A stretch of 64,000 nt of DNA, taken from NCBI RefSeq assembly GCF_030695065.1, contig NZ_JAUYTR010000016.1, forward strand, positions 62,001 through 126,000, given 5' to 3'. Position numbers and translations under genes: made by a program. The notes under the pieces are model-generated. The model searched no databases and was not told the DNA's origin. It worked only from the letters and a program-made list of their open reading frames with translations. How positions within the stretch are numbered: position 1 is the first letter of the stretch; the number at the start of each line of letters is the position of its first letter. The stretch comes from Sediminibacterium sp. (GTDB lineage: Bacteria; Bacteroidota; Bacteroidia; Chitinophagales; Chitinophagaceae). Positions 51,482 through 60,793 of this stretch are shown here, one piece after another.

Positions 51482-52525
51482 TTAATAATTGATAGCTAGT
51501 TGGGCTATTTTTCCATTGCCACCAGCTAAATAAACAGCTTTTCCGTTTTTGGCTTTCTGAACAACATGAAAGCTTTGTGTAGAAATATTCTCCCAATTCA
51601 TCCCTCCATCTTTAGATAGGTCTACGCCTGAAGTGCCGCATGCAACCAAGGTTTTGTTGGTTAGGTAAATTACGCATGACCGATATCCAAATGGCGGTGT
51701 TTGTGGTTGGTTAAACTGAATACTTGGTTCTAAGTTAACAGCAATGGAGTTGCCAGCTCTAAGGGTGTCTTTTGCGAAATCTCCTCCAACTATAAATGCA
51801 TTTTTACCTGATGGGCTTAGGGCAATAGAGTTGGCGCCTGTAGATTCCTTTCCTTGCAAAAGGGGCAATGGATATTGGTCTCGTTGGTCTCTTGCATTCA
51901 ATAACCTTGAAACTTTACCTCCTGTTACCATGAATGTTCCTTTCTTAAAAGTATTGGAGGATTTGCTAATTTGTAAATTGGTTCCACTTGAAGCAAAAAA
52001 TGCTTCTCCTTCATTTAATTCAATGCCATCTAACTTATTGGTTTCCCAGGTTTCTCCTAAATTGTTACTCAATGCAAAAAAGGCTTTTCCATTTATTGGA
52101 TCGCCAATTACTTGAATCGTTTTTGCTTCTGCATGCATTGCATCTAAAAACATTCCTTTTGTGCTGTCTTCAAATACTTTGTACCAGTTTTCTCCACCAT
52201 CAATTGTTTTTAAAATAAGCGCTGGTTCTGCAACCGCCATAATTATGGCTGTTTTATGATTGTATGCTTCAATATCCCTGAAATCTCTTTTTTCGTATCC
52301 TTTTATGGTCATCCATTTAAATGTTTTGCCTCCATCAATAGACTTCCCAACAGAACCGGCACTTCCAGATACCCATATTATTTTATTGGAAACTACACTC
52401 AGCCCTCTAATACTGGTTTTTCTTCCTTGTTCAATCAATTGAACGGGATTATTAGTTTGTGAAAAAACAATAAGACTGTTCAGGAAAACTGTCAAGCTTA
52501 AAAAGATTTTAAAATATGGCTTCAT
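51482..52525 (-). CDS. Secreted Ycf48-like/BNR beta-propeller protein
   Basis: 347 residues with a signal peptide at 1-22. Asp-box turns S-I-D-G-G-K-T-F, T-I-D-G-G-E-N-W, S-N-N-L-G-E-T-W and S-K-D-G-G-M-N-W are spaced through the protein, giving a propeller like photosystem II assembly factor Ycf48. In non-photosynthetic Bacteroidota such proteins are exported and of unknown function. Unrelated in neighbours but similar in fold to the larger propeller at 39552. Confidence 0.82.
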   Translation of the reverse strand: MKPYFKIFLSLTVFLNSLIVFSQTNNPVQLIEQGRKTSIRGLSVVSNKIIWVSGSAGSVGKSIDGGKTFKWMTIKGYEKRDFRDIEAYNHKTAIIMAVAEPALILKTIDGGENWYKVFEDSTKGMFLDAMHAEAKTIQVIGDPINGKAFFALSNNLGETWETNKLDGIELNEGEAFFASSGTNLQISKSSNTFKKGTFMVTGGKVSRLLNARDQRDQYPLPLLQGKESTGANSIALSPSGKNAFIVGGDFAKDTLRAGNSIAVNLEPSIQFNQPQTPPFGYRSCVIYLTNKTLVACGTSGVDLSKDGGMNWENISTQSFHVVQKAKNGKAVYLAGGNGKIAQLAINY

Positions 52526-52595
52526 ACATTCATTTTTGTGTATTCATCAACAAGTTAAACTAATTCCTTTTTCCCATTTTTAATTTTAGCAAGAT

Positions 52596-53321
52596 ATGAT
52601 CCCGTATTGGATGAGTAGAACACAATTATTGCTCGGTGATGAGCCATTAGAAGCATTAATGAATAAACATGTATTGATAGTGGGTCTTGGGGGCGTAGGA
52701 GGTATTTGTGCTGAAATGATAGTTCGCGCTGGAGTAGGGAAAATCACCATTGTAGATGCCGACACGGTAGACTTGAGTAATGCCAATCGTCAGATACCTG
52801 CCTTGCATTCTACAGCTGGTAAATTAAAATCTGAAGTAATGGCCGAACGATTAAAAGACATTAATCCTCAATTAGAAATCATTGTTAAATCTATTTATAT
52901 TAAAGAAGAGCTTACCCAAGATTTATTGGATGAAGCCCCGTACGATTATGCGGTAGACTGTATTGATACTTTGTCTCCCAAAGTGTTTTTTATAAAGGGT
53001 TGCCTAGATCGAAATATTCCTATTGTGAGTTCTTTAGGAGCTGGTGGCAAATTAGACCCTTCTCTAGTAGTGATAACAGATATTTCTAAAACTTATCAAT
53101 GTAACCTAGCTAGTTATGTACGAAAAAAATTACATGGCTTAGGTATCTATAAAGGTTTGACTGTTGTATTTAGTGCCGAAAAAGTAGATCAATCAAAAAT
53201 TATTGAAACCGAAAAAGCTTATCCTAAAAAATCAATCATTGGCACCATGTCTTATATGCCTGCAATTTTTGGTTGTATGGCGGCTAGTGTGGTTGTTAGA
53301 GGGTTATTAAAACAATACTAG
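52596..53321 (+). CDS. tcdA: tRNA threonylcarbamoyladenosine dehydratase
   Basis: 241 residues in the ThiF/E1-like family. Nucleotide-binding G-L-G-G-V-G at 30-35, D-A-D-T-V-D-L-S-N-A-N-R-Q near 52-64, and later Y-A-V-D-C-I-D-T (substrate Asp). It lacks the ubiquitin-like partner and the conserved Cys pairs of ThiF/MoeB; this fits TcdA/CsdL, which cyclises t6A to ct6A on tRNA using ATP. A Met at residue 6 is an alternative start. The stop interlocks with the NamZ-like gene (53318-53321). Confidence 0.9.
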   Translation: MIPYWMSRTQLLLGDEPLEALMNKHVLIVGLGGVGGICAEMIVRAGVGKITIVDADTVDLSNANRQIPALHSTAGKLKSEVMAERLKDINPQLEIIVKSIYIKEELTQDLLDEAPYDYAVDCIDTLSPKVFFIKGCLDRNIPIVSSLGAGGKLDPSLVVITDISKTYQCNLASYVRKKLHGLGIYKGLTVVFSAEKVDQSKIIETEKAYPKKSIIGTMSYMPAIFGCMAASVVVRGLLKQY

Positions 53322-54499
53322 TATAGTAAATAATTGCTTACTTGCAATTCCCAATCGGCCACTTTGGTTTCCTTGGTGCATTTTTGAATAAAAGTATGCA
53401 TGGGTAGTTCAAATAATTCCTCTGCATTAAAGATTCCCAATAGTTTAGTTAAATGATTAATTCCTCCTGGATTAACATGTGTTTTATAAGGAGCCCATTC
53501 AAATTTTTCGGGGTGTAAGTCTTTGATAATCCTAATTAAAAATAGGCCAAAAAAAACTGGTTTAAATTGACAAGGGTCATTCACTGTAAAATGAACGCCA
53601 TTGCATTGCTCTCCTGCAAACTTGTTTAGGTATGGTATAAAATGAACTGGCCTACAGCTTAATTCATCGCCAATAAATAAGTTGATCTGTTGAGCTACTG
53701 CTTCAGCATTTAGCCAAGGGGATCCAACTGCTTCAAATGAAAAATCAGTTGACCTGCCTTCAGATAAATTAGTTGCTTCTAAAAAACATAAACCCGGATA
53801 AAGCAAGGTAGATTCAACCCGCTGAATAGCTGGAGAAGTTGGTACAAAAGGAATTCCCCAATCCAACTGAAACATTGTTCTATTCCAATGTTTGCAGGCA
53901 ACAATTTCTAGCGTTGCGTTTATATTTCTCTCTGTATTATAATATAAAGCCAATTCTCCTAAAGTGCATCCATGTCTAATAGGCATGGGCCATCTTCCAA
54001 TAAATGAGGCGCATTGGGGGTCTAACCATGGTCCTTCATTTAAATCCATTGATCCTGATATAGGATTGGGTCTGTCTAAAATGATTAATTGAATTTCATT
54101 GCTTGCTGCTGATTCTAATAGATAACTCAAGGTCCACAAGTAAGTATAAAATCGAACCCCTATATCTGGCACATCAAATAGAATAATATCTATGTCTGCT
54201 AAGTCTTCTGCTGTAGGAGCCAGCTTTTGTCCGTATAAACTAATTATGGGTAAATCGGTTAATTCATCAACACCATTTAGCATGGGTGCGCCATCGGCCC
54301 CTTTTGCTGATATTCCATGCTCGGGCGAAAACAATTTTTTTAAATTGAATCCTGCTTGTTGTAATGCCAATCTAGAAGGAACCAACGATTGAGTGGTTGC
54401 GGCTTCATTGGTAACCATTGCTATGCGCTGGTTTTTCCATGGAATTATTTCAGTAGCAAGTAATACATCAACACCAAATAAAACAGACATGGGTATCAT
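53318..54499 (-). CDS. DUF1343/NamZ-like exo-N-acetylmuramidase, no signal peptide
   Basis: 393 residues, nearly all of it the DUF1343 domain: V-T-N-E-A-A-T-T (near 29), F-S-P-E-H-G near 57-62, S-L-Y-G-Q near 88, F-D-V-P-D-I-G-V-R-F-Y-T-Y-L-W-T-L-S-Y near 108-126, D-R-P-N-P-I-S-G near 142-150, and M-P-I-R-H-G-C-T-L-G-E-L-A near 171-183. NamZ enzymes remove terminal MurNAc from peptidoglycan fragments. Most are exported, but this one begins M-I-P-M-S-V-L-F-G-V-D and has no signal peptide (a second ATG at 54490 does not change that). It follows the YkgJ gene after 4 bases, so it is probably co-translated. It may work on recycled muropeptides in the cytosol. Confidence 0.87.
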   Translation of the reverse strand: MIPMSVLFGVDVLLATEIIPWKNQRIAMVTNEAATTQSLVPSRLALQQAGFNLKKLFSPEHGISAKGADGAPMLNGVDELTDLPIISLYGQKLAPTAEDLADIDIILFDVPDIGVRFYTYLWTLSYLLESAASNEIQLIILDRPNPISGSMDLNEGPWLDPQCASFIGRWPMPIRHGCTLGELALYYNTERNINATLEIVACKHWNRTMFQLDWGIPFVPTSPAIQRVESTLLYPGLCFLEATNLSEGRSTDFSFEAVGSPWLNAEAVAQQINLFIGDELSCRPVHFIPYLNKFAGEQCNGVHFTVNDPCQFKPVFFGLFLIRIIKDLHPEKFEWAPYKTHVNPGGINHLTKLLGIFNAEELFELPMHTFIQKCTKETKVADWELQVSNYLLY

Positions 54500-54503
54500 T
54501 TAA

Positions 54504-55031
54504 TTATTGTGGTAATGCGCGCTCAAAGTTCATTTCTTTCTTGAGTTGCTCCACTACATTAAAAATAATGGGGCATCTATCGTAATGCATGAATGTGGTA
54601 AATACCCTTCTTTTAAAATGGGGCAAATGCAAAGCTGGAAATTCTTTACAACCCTCAAATCGATATTCATATACCGTACACTTATTGTTATGCAAAAAAT
54701 GACAGGGCATTTGATTCATAATCATCATTCCATTGCTGCCCTTCTCTAGGTATTTTTGATCAAAACTTGGTCTGTCCATTTTTAAATGGCTCGATAAATT
54801 ATCTGCTTCTTGTTCGTTTAAACAAACCATTAAACTTTTACAGCAATTTCCACAGTCGGTGCATGATATAGTAGGGCTGATTAATGCATCTAATTCCTGC
54901 ACTTTTGCATCAATTGCCTCATCGTTGAATTCTTTAATAAATGCGCTAAACCGATCGTTCTCTGCCTGGTGGGCATTGGCATATGCCGAAATTGCTTTGA
55001 GGTCTATTTGGGGTTCAAAAGGGGGCTTCAT
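54504..55031 (-). CDS. YkgJ family cysteine-cluster protein (copy 2)
   Basis: 175 residues. Same Cys architecture as the copy at 50966: S-C-T-D-C-G-N-C-C-K near 55-64, P-C-H-F near 113, K-C-T-V-Y-E-Y-R-F-E-G-C near 121-132 and R-C-P-I near 154. Cytosolic. It lies directly upstream of the NamZ-like gene (4-base gap) and so is probably expressed with it. Function unknown. Confidence 0.86.
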   Translation of the reverse strand: MKPPFEPQIDLKAISAYANAHQAENDRFSAFIKEFNDEAIDAKVQELDALISPTISCTDCGNCCKSLMVCLNEQEADNLSSHLKMDRPSFDQKYLEKGSNGMMIMNQMPCHFLHNNKCTVYEYRFEGCKEFPALHLPHFKRRVFTTFMHYDRCPIIFNVVEQLKKEMNFERALPQ

Positions 55032-55079
55032 TACTATAAAGGTACTATTTGACGTATAAAATCCACCAAAAACAGCTAT

Positions 55080-55088
55080 TTATCCACA
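55080..55088 (+). other. Perfect DnaA box upstream of parE
   Basis: TTATCCACA is an exact match to the E. coli DnaA box, 90 bases before the parE ATG and 29 bases upstream of the proposed -33 element. Single site, so chance is possible. Confidence 0.4.
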
Positions 55089-55116
55089 TATAATCGGCAT
55101 TTGTAGAAAAGTAAAA

Positions 55117-55146
55117 TTGGGCTGCGATTTGAGGGACTTAGATTTG
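55117..55146 (+). promoter_or_regulatory. Promoter of the parE operon
   Basis: TTGG (55117-55120), 18-base spacer, then a perfect -7 box TAGATTTG (55139-55146), 31 bases before the parE ATG. AAGGAAAT just before the ATG resembles a weak Shine-Dalgarno site, uncommon in this window. Confidence 0.6.
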
Positions 55147-55177
55147 CCATAAGCAAAAAGGATCTTAAAAAGGAAAT

Positions 55178-57058
55178 ATGGCAGAAGATAAGAATTTGGT
55201 CAGGTACGATGAAGACTCTATTCGGTCATTAGACTGGAAAGAACATATTCGGTTACGCCCTGGAATGTATATTGGTAAACTAGGGGATGGTTCCGCTGCA
55301 GACGATGGAATTTATGTACTTATAAAAGAAGTCATAGATAACTGTATTGATGAATATACAATGGGTCATGGTAAACAAGTAGAACTAACCATTGAAGGCC
55401 AAACAGTTACTGTAAGAGATTATGGTCGTGGTATACCATTGGGCAAAGTAATTGATGTAGTTAGTAAAATAAATACGGGTGCCAAATACGATAGCAAGGC
55501 TTTTCAAAAAAGTGTAGGATTAAATGGAGTTGGTACCAAAGCTGTTAATGCACTCAGTAGTCATTTTTTAGTTACTTCATTTAGAGAGGGTAAGTGCAAG
55601 ACCGCTGAGTTTGAGAAAGGAGAATTAGTTAAAGACCATAAAGAAGTTAAAACAGATGAGCCCAATGGTACACTGGTGGTATTTACTCCTGATGATACGG
55701 TTTTTAGAAATTTCCATTTTATACATGAATACCTAGATAATCAGCTTTGGAATTACTGTTATTTAAATGCCGGGCTTGCCATGCATTTTAATGGTAAAAA
55801 ATATGTGAGCAAGAATGGGTTGTTAGACCTTTTGCAACGCAAAACCAATCCAGATGAGTTAAGGTATCCCATCATACATTTAAAAGGAGATGATATTGAA
55901 GTGGCCATTTCTCATAATAATGATTATGGAGAAGACATTTTCTCTTTTGTAAATGGTCAATATACAACACAGGGTGGAACCCATCAGCATGCTTTTAGAG
56001 AAGCATTTGTAAAAGTAATACGAGACTTTTTTAAAAAGGATTATGATGTTTCAGATATAAGAACAAGCATTGTTGCTGCTGTTTCTGTAAGGGTTCAAGA
56101 GCCTGTATTTGAGAGCCAAACAAAAACCAAATTGGGTTCTCAAAATGTAGCTGAAGGTGGTCAAAGTATGAAGTCGTTTGTACTAGATTTTTTGGCAAAG
56201 GAATTAGACAATTTTTTGCATAGAAATACCGCTACAGCCGATGCATTAAAAAAGCGGATTGAGCAAAACGAAAGAGAAAGAAAGGAGTTAGCTGGGATTA
56301 AAAAGTTGGCCAATGAAAGAGCCAAAAAAGCCAATTTGCACAATAAAAAATTGCGCGATTGTAGGGTTCATTTAAATGATGAGCTTCCTGCAAAAAATAA
56401 AGAAGCGTTTATTGCAATCCAAAAAGATACTACCATCTTTATTACCGAAGGCGATAGTGCAAGTGGAAGTATTACCAAGAGTAGAAATGTGGATACGCAG
56501 GCGGTATTTAGTTTAAGGGGTAAGCCGCTCAACTCATTTGGAGAAACCAAAAAAGTGGTTTACCAAAATGAAGAATTTAATTTATTGCAACATGCATTAA
56601 ATATAGAAGATGGTTTAGAAGGGCTTCGTTACAATAATATCGTAATTGCTACAGATGCCGATGTGGATGGAATGCATATTCGCTTATTATTGATGACGTT
56701 CTTTTTACAGTTTTTTCCTGACCTTGTTAAAAAGGGCCATGTTTATATTTTAGAAACTCCTTTGTTTAGGGTTAGAAATAAACAAGAAACCATTTACTGC
56801 TATGATGAAACAGAGAAACAAGCTGCTTCAAAAAAGTTGGGGAATAAACCTGAAATAACTCGATTCAAAGGTTTAGGTGAAATTTCTCCTGAAGAGTTTG
56901 GACGGTTTATTGGAAGAGATATTAGATTGCAACCTGTTATTTTAGAGCAAGGAGATCATATTCAGGATTTCTTAGAATATTATATGGGTAAAAATACCAT
57001 GGAAAGACAAGAGTTCATTATTAACAACCTTAGAGTTGAATTAGATTTAATTGATTAA
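55178..57058 (+). CDS. parE: DNA topoisomerase IV subunit B (type IIA ATPase subunit)
   Basis: 626 residues. GHKL ATPase at about 25-230 (R-P-G-M-Y-I-G, catalytic E and Mg-Asn in [25 protein letters not shown]), the transducer domain, then Toprim at about 420-540 ([11 protein letters not shown] and T-D-A-D-V-D-G-M-H). The C-terminus [11 protein letters not shown] is standard. It lacks the GyrB insert, and pairing with parC downstream supports topo IV, which decatenates daughter chromosomes. It heads a five-gene operon. Confidence 0.93.
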   Translation: MAEDKNLVRYDEDSIRSLDWKEHIRLRPGMYIGKLGDGSAADDGIYVLIKEVIDNCIDEYTMGHGKQVELTIEGQTVTVRDYGRGIPLGKVIDVVSKINTGAKYDSKAFQKSVGLNGVGTKAVNALSSHFLVTSFREGKCKTAEFEKGELVKDHKEVKTDEPNGTLVVFTPDDTVFRNFHFIHEYLDNQLWNYCYLNAGLAMHFNGKKYVSKNGLLDLLQRKTNPDELRYPIIHLKGDDIEVAISHNNDYGEDIFSFVNGQYTTQGGTHQHAFREAFVKVIRDFFKKDYDVSDIRTSIVAAVSVRVQEPVFESQTKTKLGSQNVAEGGQSMKSFVLDFLAKELDNFLHRNTATADALKKRIEQNERERKELAGIKKLANERAKKANLHNKKLRDCRVHLNDELPAKNKEAFIAIQKDTTIFITEGDSASGSITKSRNVDTQAVFSLRGKPLNSFGETKKVVYQNEEFNLLQHALNIEDGLEGLRYNNIVIATDADVDGMHIRLLLMTFFLQFFPDLVKKGHVYILETPLFRVRNKQETIYCYDETEKQAASKKLGNKPEITRFKGLGEISPEEFGRFIGRDIRLQPVILEQGDHIQDFLEYYMGKNTMERQEFIINNLRVELDLID

Positions 57059-57069
57059 AAAAGATATAG

Positions 57070-57879
57070 ATGATTCATATTGTTTTTGAAACAGCCAATG
57101 TAAAAGCTTTGCAAACAGCCATGGAAATGGATGAATTGTTGCAAGGTGAAATATTGGAAATAAAAGATGATTTTGCAGTTGGGCCAATTGAGCGAATTTT
57201 TGAAACCGAAGGGTATCAGCAGCGTAGAGATTGGTGGAAAGAAGTTGTTCAGTATTCCCCTTATGAAAATCAAGTAGACATTGTAGATGATAAATTAACA
57301 GTGCATAATTTAACCAATGCGTTAACCCAAAACGAAACCGAAGAAGCCTGGATATGGATGGGGCAAAATGCACATGATGTTTCGGGTTACTACTGGTTGA
57401 TGAGTCAGTTAGCTGCTTTTGCCGGAAGAATTCAAGTTTTGTATTTAAATAACCTACCTTTTTTTAATGAAAAAGGAAGTATTTTCTATCCAACTCACCT
57501 TCATGAAATTCAACCAAGAGAGTTTTTAAAAGCAAAGAAATTGGCAAGACCTATTACATTAAGTGAGTTTGAGTTGGATCCGGATGAATGGAAAAAAATA
57601 TGTACAGAAAATGCCATGGTTCGTTTTTTAGAAGGGGGTAAAAAATTAGTTGGAAAAGAAGTGACTTATTTTGATAAATCATTGTTGTCTCATATTACTA
57701 AAGATGCACAAAAGTTGAATAAGGTAATTGGTTCGGCATTAAATAAAATGACTGTACTAACTGGAGATGCTTTCTTGGTTTGGCGATTGAGAGAATTATC
57801 CAAAGAAGGGGTATTGGTTATTAACGGAGAATTTTCAAAGGGATGGAAAGAATTGACTGTTCAGTTGGCAATAGCCTAA
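57070..57879 (+). CDS. DUF1835/DUF3658 domain protein
   Basis: 269 residues. M-I-H-I-V-F-E-T-A-N-V-K-A-L at 1-14 and E-I-K-D-D-F-A-V-G-P-I near 35-45 form the DUF1835 domain (about 1-120); the second half, including V-G-K-E-V-T-Y-F-D and W-R-L-R-E-L-S-K-E-G, matches the DUF3658 end. Cytosolic. Biochemical function is unknown. It starts 11 bases after parE and ends 10 bases before the cupin gene, so it sits inside the topoisomerase IV operon. Confidence 0.82.
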   Translation: MIHIVFETANVKALQTAMEMDELLQGEILEIKDDFAVGPIERIFETEGYQQRRDWWKEVVQYSPYENQVDIVDDKLTVHNLTNALTQNETEEAWIWMGQNAHDVSGYYWLMSQLAAFAGRIQVLYLNNLPFFNEKGSIFYPTHLHEIQPREFLKAKKLARPITLSEFELDPDEWKKICTENAMVRFLEGGKKLVGKEVTYFDKSLLSHITKDAQKLNKVIGSALNKMTVLTGDAFLVWRLRELSKEGVLVINGEFSKGWKELTVQLAIA

Positions 57880-57889
57880 AAATATTTAA

Positions 57890-58255
57890 ATGGTAAGGGT
57901 AACAAGATTAGATAAAATAGGTGAAGATGAACGGGGCGCAACTCATTATTTTGATATGGATCGGTCGGGTCAATTCATTGTTGCTTACAGAAAAGCGGGT
58001 AGCGTGAGTGGTCAACATTATCATAAAGGGATTGCTCCAAAAAAGAATCCTGAAAAAATCATTGTGATGCAGGGTGAAGCTATATTAAATTGGAGAGATG
58101 TTCAATCTAATACAGTTGGTTCTGTTGTAATACAAGCACCTGCGTTGGTTGAAATTGATCCGTACGCATGGCATGAAGTAATTTCTAAAACCGATATCAT
58201 CATTTTTGAGATGAACGGATTAGAAGATGCCAAAGAAGACACTTTTAGATTGTAG
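57890..58255 (+). CDS. Small cupin-fold protein
   Basis: 121 residues. Single cupin barrel with S-G-Q-H-Y-H-K-G near 38-45 (metal-type His) and the second motif P-Y-A-W-H-E-V near 94-100. The pattern recalls sugar ketoisomerase or cupin_2 proteins, but I cannot name a substrate. It is 15 bases upstream of parC and 10 bases after the DUF1835 gene, so it is part of the topoisomerase operon by position only. A metal-dependent enzyme or binding protein is plausible. Confidence 0.75.
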   Translation: MVRVTRLDKIGEDERGATHYFDMDRSGQFIVAYRKAGSVSGQHYHKGIAPKKNPEKIIVMQGEAILNWRDVQSNTVGSVVIQAPALVEIDPYAWHEVISKTDIIIFEMNGLEDAKEDTFRL

Positions 58256-58270
58256 TATTAAGTAAAAAGC

Positions 58271-60784
58271 ATGGCTAAAGAGAAAATAGATAGAAGGGTT
58301 TTTGAAAACGAAACCGGAGTTCAGGGGCAGTATAAAAACTGGTTCTTAGAGTATGCATCCTATGTAATACTCGAAAGGGCTGTGCCTGCATTAGAGGATG
58401 GCCTTAAGCCAGTTCAGAGAAGAATACTTCATTCCATGAAAGAAATGGATGATGGTAGATTCAATAAAGTGGCCAATATTATTGGTCAAAGCATGCAATA
58501 CCATCCTCACGGGGATGCCAGTATTGGAGACGCTTTGGTTAATTTGGGCCAAAAGGATTTATTAATTGAAACTCAGGGTAACTGGGGAGATGTTAGAACG
58601 GGAGATGCAGCCGCTGCTTCTCGTTATATTGAAGCCAGATTATCAAAGTTTGCTTTAGAAGTGGCATTTAATGCCAAAACTACTGAGTGGCAATTAAGTT
58701 ATGATGGACGAAAAAATGAGCCGGTAAACTTGCCTATGAAATTCCCTTTGTTATTGGCTCAGGGAGCAGATGGTATTGCAGTTGGATTGTCTACTAAAAT
58801 TTTACCCCATAATTTTTGTGAATTAATTGATGCATCTATTAAATATTTAAGAGGCAAAAAATTTGAATTATTCCCCGATTTTCAAACAGGTGGAATGATT
58901 GATGTTTCAGCATACAATGAAGGTAAAAGAGGTGGGAAAGTTCGCGTGAGAGCGCATGTAGAGGAGTTGGATAAAAAAACATTGGTTATTAGAGATGTAC
59001 CTTACGGCGTTACTACTACCCAGTTAATGGAAAGTATTACCAAAGCCAATGATCAAGGTAAGATCAAGATTAAAAAAGTAGTTGATGTTACTGCTAAGGA
59101 AGTAGAAATTCAAATTGACTTAGCACCTGGTATATCACCAGATATTACAATTGATGCTTTGTATGCATTTACCGATTGTGAAGTAAGTATTTCACCTAAT
59201 GCTTGTGTAATTGAAAATCATAAACCTAGGTTTATGGGTGTTCAAGATTTATTGCGTTGTTCTGTAGACAATACCAAGCATTTGTTGAAGCGAGAATTAG
59301 AGATTAGACTTAGTGAATTAGAAGACAAATGGCATTATACTTCTTTAGAAAAAATATTCTTCGAAGAAAAAATATACAAAGAGTTAGAGCAAAAACATGA
59401 AACCTGGGAACATGTTATTGAAGCTATAGATAAAGGGTTCGCTCCATTCAAAAAGAAATTGAAAAGACCCATTGAAAGAGAAGATATTTTAAAATTGACC
59501 GAAAAGCCCGTTAGAAGAATCTATCGTTTAGATATTAACGAGTTGAATCAACAAATAAAAGGGATAGAGGCAGATATTATAGAAGTGAACCACCATTTGG
59601 AACATTTAACAGATTATGCGGTGGCTTATTACGATAGTTTACTAAAGAAGTTTGGTAAAGGAAGGGAGCGTAGAACGGAGATTAAAGAGTTTGATACCAT
59701 TCAAGTAAAACAGGTTGCCATTGCCAATACCAAATTGTATATTAATAGGGCCGAAGGTTTTATTGGAACAGGACTAAAGAAAGATGAGTTTTTATGCGAG
59801 TGTTCCGATTACGATGACATTATTGCATTTACCAAAACTGGTACAATGAAAGTGGTTAAAGTGTCTGATAAAACATTTATTGGCAAAGACATTATACATG
59901 CGGCCATTTTTGAGAAAAATGATGAACGTACTACCTATAATATGATTTACTTGGATGGTAAATCTGGAGTTAGCTACGCTAAACGTTTTAATGTAACTGG
60001 AGTTACCCGAGAAAAAGAATACGATTTAACAAAAGGGTCAGAAAAAAGCAAAGTACATTATTTAACTGCAAATCCAAATGGCGAAGCTGAAACATTAAAA
60101 ATTATTTTGAGTCCCAATTGTACAGCCCGAATTAAAGAACTTGATTTTTATTTTGAAGAATTAGAAATCAAAGGAAGAAGCAGTATGGGTAATCAGGTTA
60201 CCAAATACCCTATTAAAACGGTTAAATTAAAAGAAGCTGGTAAGAGCACATTAGCAGGCAGAAAACTTTGGTTTGACGATAAATTTGGAAGATTAAATAC
60301 CGAAGAGAAAGGGCAATACCTTGGAATGTTTGAAGATGAAAAAATTGTTGTTATTTATAATGATGGTTCCTATGAATTAACAGATACAGAAATCACTCAA
60401 AGATTTGAACCTGAAAAAGTTGCTTTGGTTGAGCAATTCAATCCAGAAAAAACCATCACTGCAGTTTATTTAGATGCCGATAAAGGGCAGTACAATATAA
60501 AGCGTTTCAAAATAGAAACGACTACTTTGAAAACCCAGTTTGTGTTTATAAAAGAAGGGAAAGACAATCGATTAGAAGCAGTAACTACAGAACAAGAACC
60601 CATATTAGTGGTGCAAACAGGACGAGGACAACAGGTAAGAAAAGCCAAGTTTAAAGTGGCTAAAATGGTAGAAGTTATGGGTTGGAAGGCTGTAGGAGCT
60701 AAATTAACTGATTTTAATAAGAGCATTGAAATGGAGTGGGAAGTAAGGCCAGTTTCAGACACAGCTCAAACAGAATTATTTTAA
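58271..60784 (+). CDS. parC: DNA topoisomerase IV subunit A
   Basis: 837 residues. The breakage-reunion domain shows L-E-D-G-L-K-P-V-Q-R-R at 41-51, H-P-H-G-D-A-S-I-G-D at 78-87 and the catalytic Tyr119 in A-A-S-R-Y-I-E-A-R-L. The C-terminal part holds a beta-pinwheel (about 530-820) that binds DNA, ending in T-E-L-F. The residue equal to Ser83 of E. coli GyrA (Ser80 of ParC) is Ala83, a natural change at the quinolone contact in this group. It decatenates chromosomes with ParE. It is followed after 9 bases by the CvfB-like gene. Confidence 0.93.
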   Translation: MAKEKIDRRVFENETGVQGQYKNWFLEYASYVILERAVPALEDGLKPVQRRILHSMKEMDDGRFNKVANIIGQSMQYHPHGDASIGDALVNLGQKDLLIETQGNWGDVRTGDAAAASRYIEARLSKFALEVAFNAKTTEWQLSYDGRKNEPVNLPMKFPLLLAQGADGIAVGLSTKILPHNFCELIDASIKYLRGKKFELFPDFQTGGMIDVSAYNEGKRGGKVRVRAHVEELDKKTLVIRDVPYGVTTTQLMESITKANDQGKIKIKKVVDVTAKEVEIQIDLAPGISPDITIDALYAFTDCEVSISPNACVIENHKPRFMGVQDLLRCSVDNTKHLLKRELEIRLSELEDKWHYTSLEKIFFEEKIYKELEQKHETWEHVIEAIDKGFAPFKKKLKRPIEREDILKLTEKPVRRIYRLDINELNQQIKGIEADIIEVNHHLEHLTDYAVAYYDSLLKKFGKGRERRTEIKEFDTIQVKQVAIANTKLYINRAEGFIGTGLKKDEFLCECSDYDDIIAFTKTGTMKVVKVSDKTFIGKDIIHAAIFEKNDERTTYNMIYLDGKSGVSYAKRFNVTGVTREKEYDLTKGSEKSKVHYLTANPNGEAETLKIILSPNCTARIKELDFYFEELEIKGRSSMGNQVTKYPIKTVKLKEAGKSTLAGRKLWFDDKFGRLNTEEKGQYLGMFEDEKIVVIYNDGSYELTDTEITQRFEPEKVALVEQFNPEKTITAVYLDADKGQYNIKRFKIETTTLKTQFVFIKEGKDNRLEAVTTEQEPILVVQTGRGQQVRKAKFKVAKMVEVMGWKAVGAKLTDFNKSIEMEWEVRPVSDTAQTELF

Positions 60785-60793
60785 ACATCAATT

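Noticed and set aside
57047-57373. 108-codon open frame on minus opposite the DUF1835 gene.
   Set aside because: Antisense shadow inside a compact operon.
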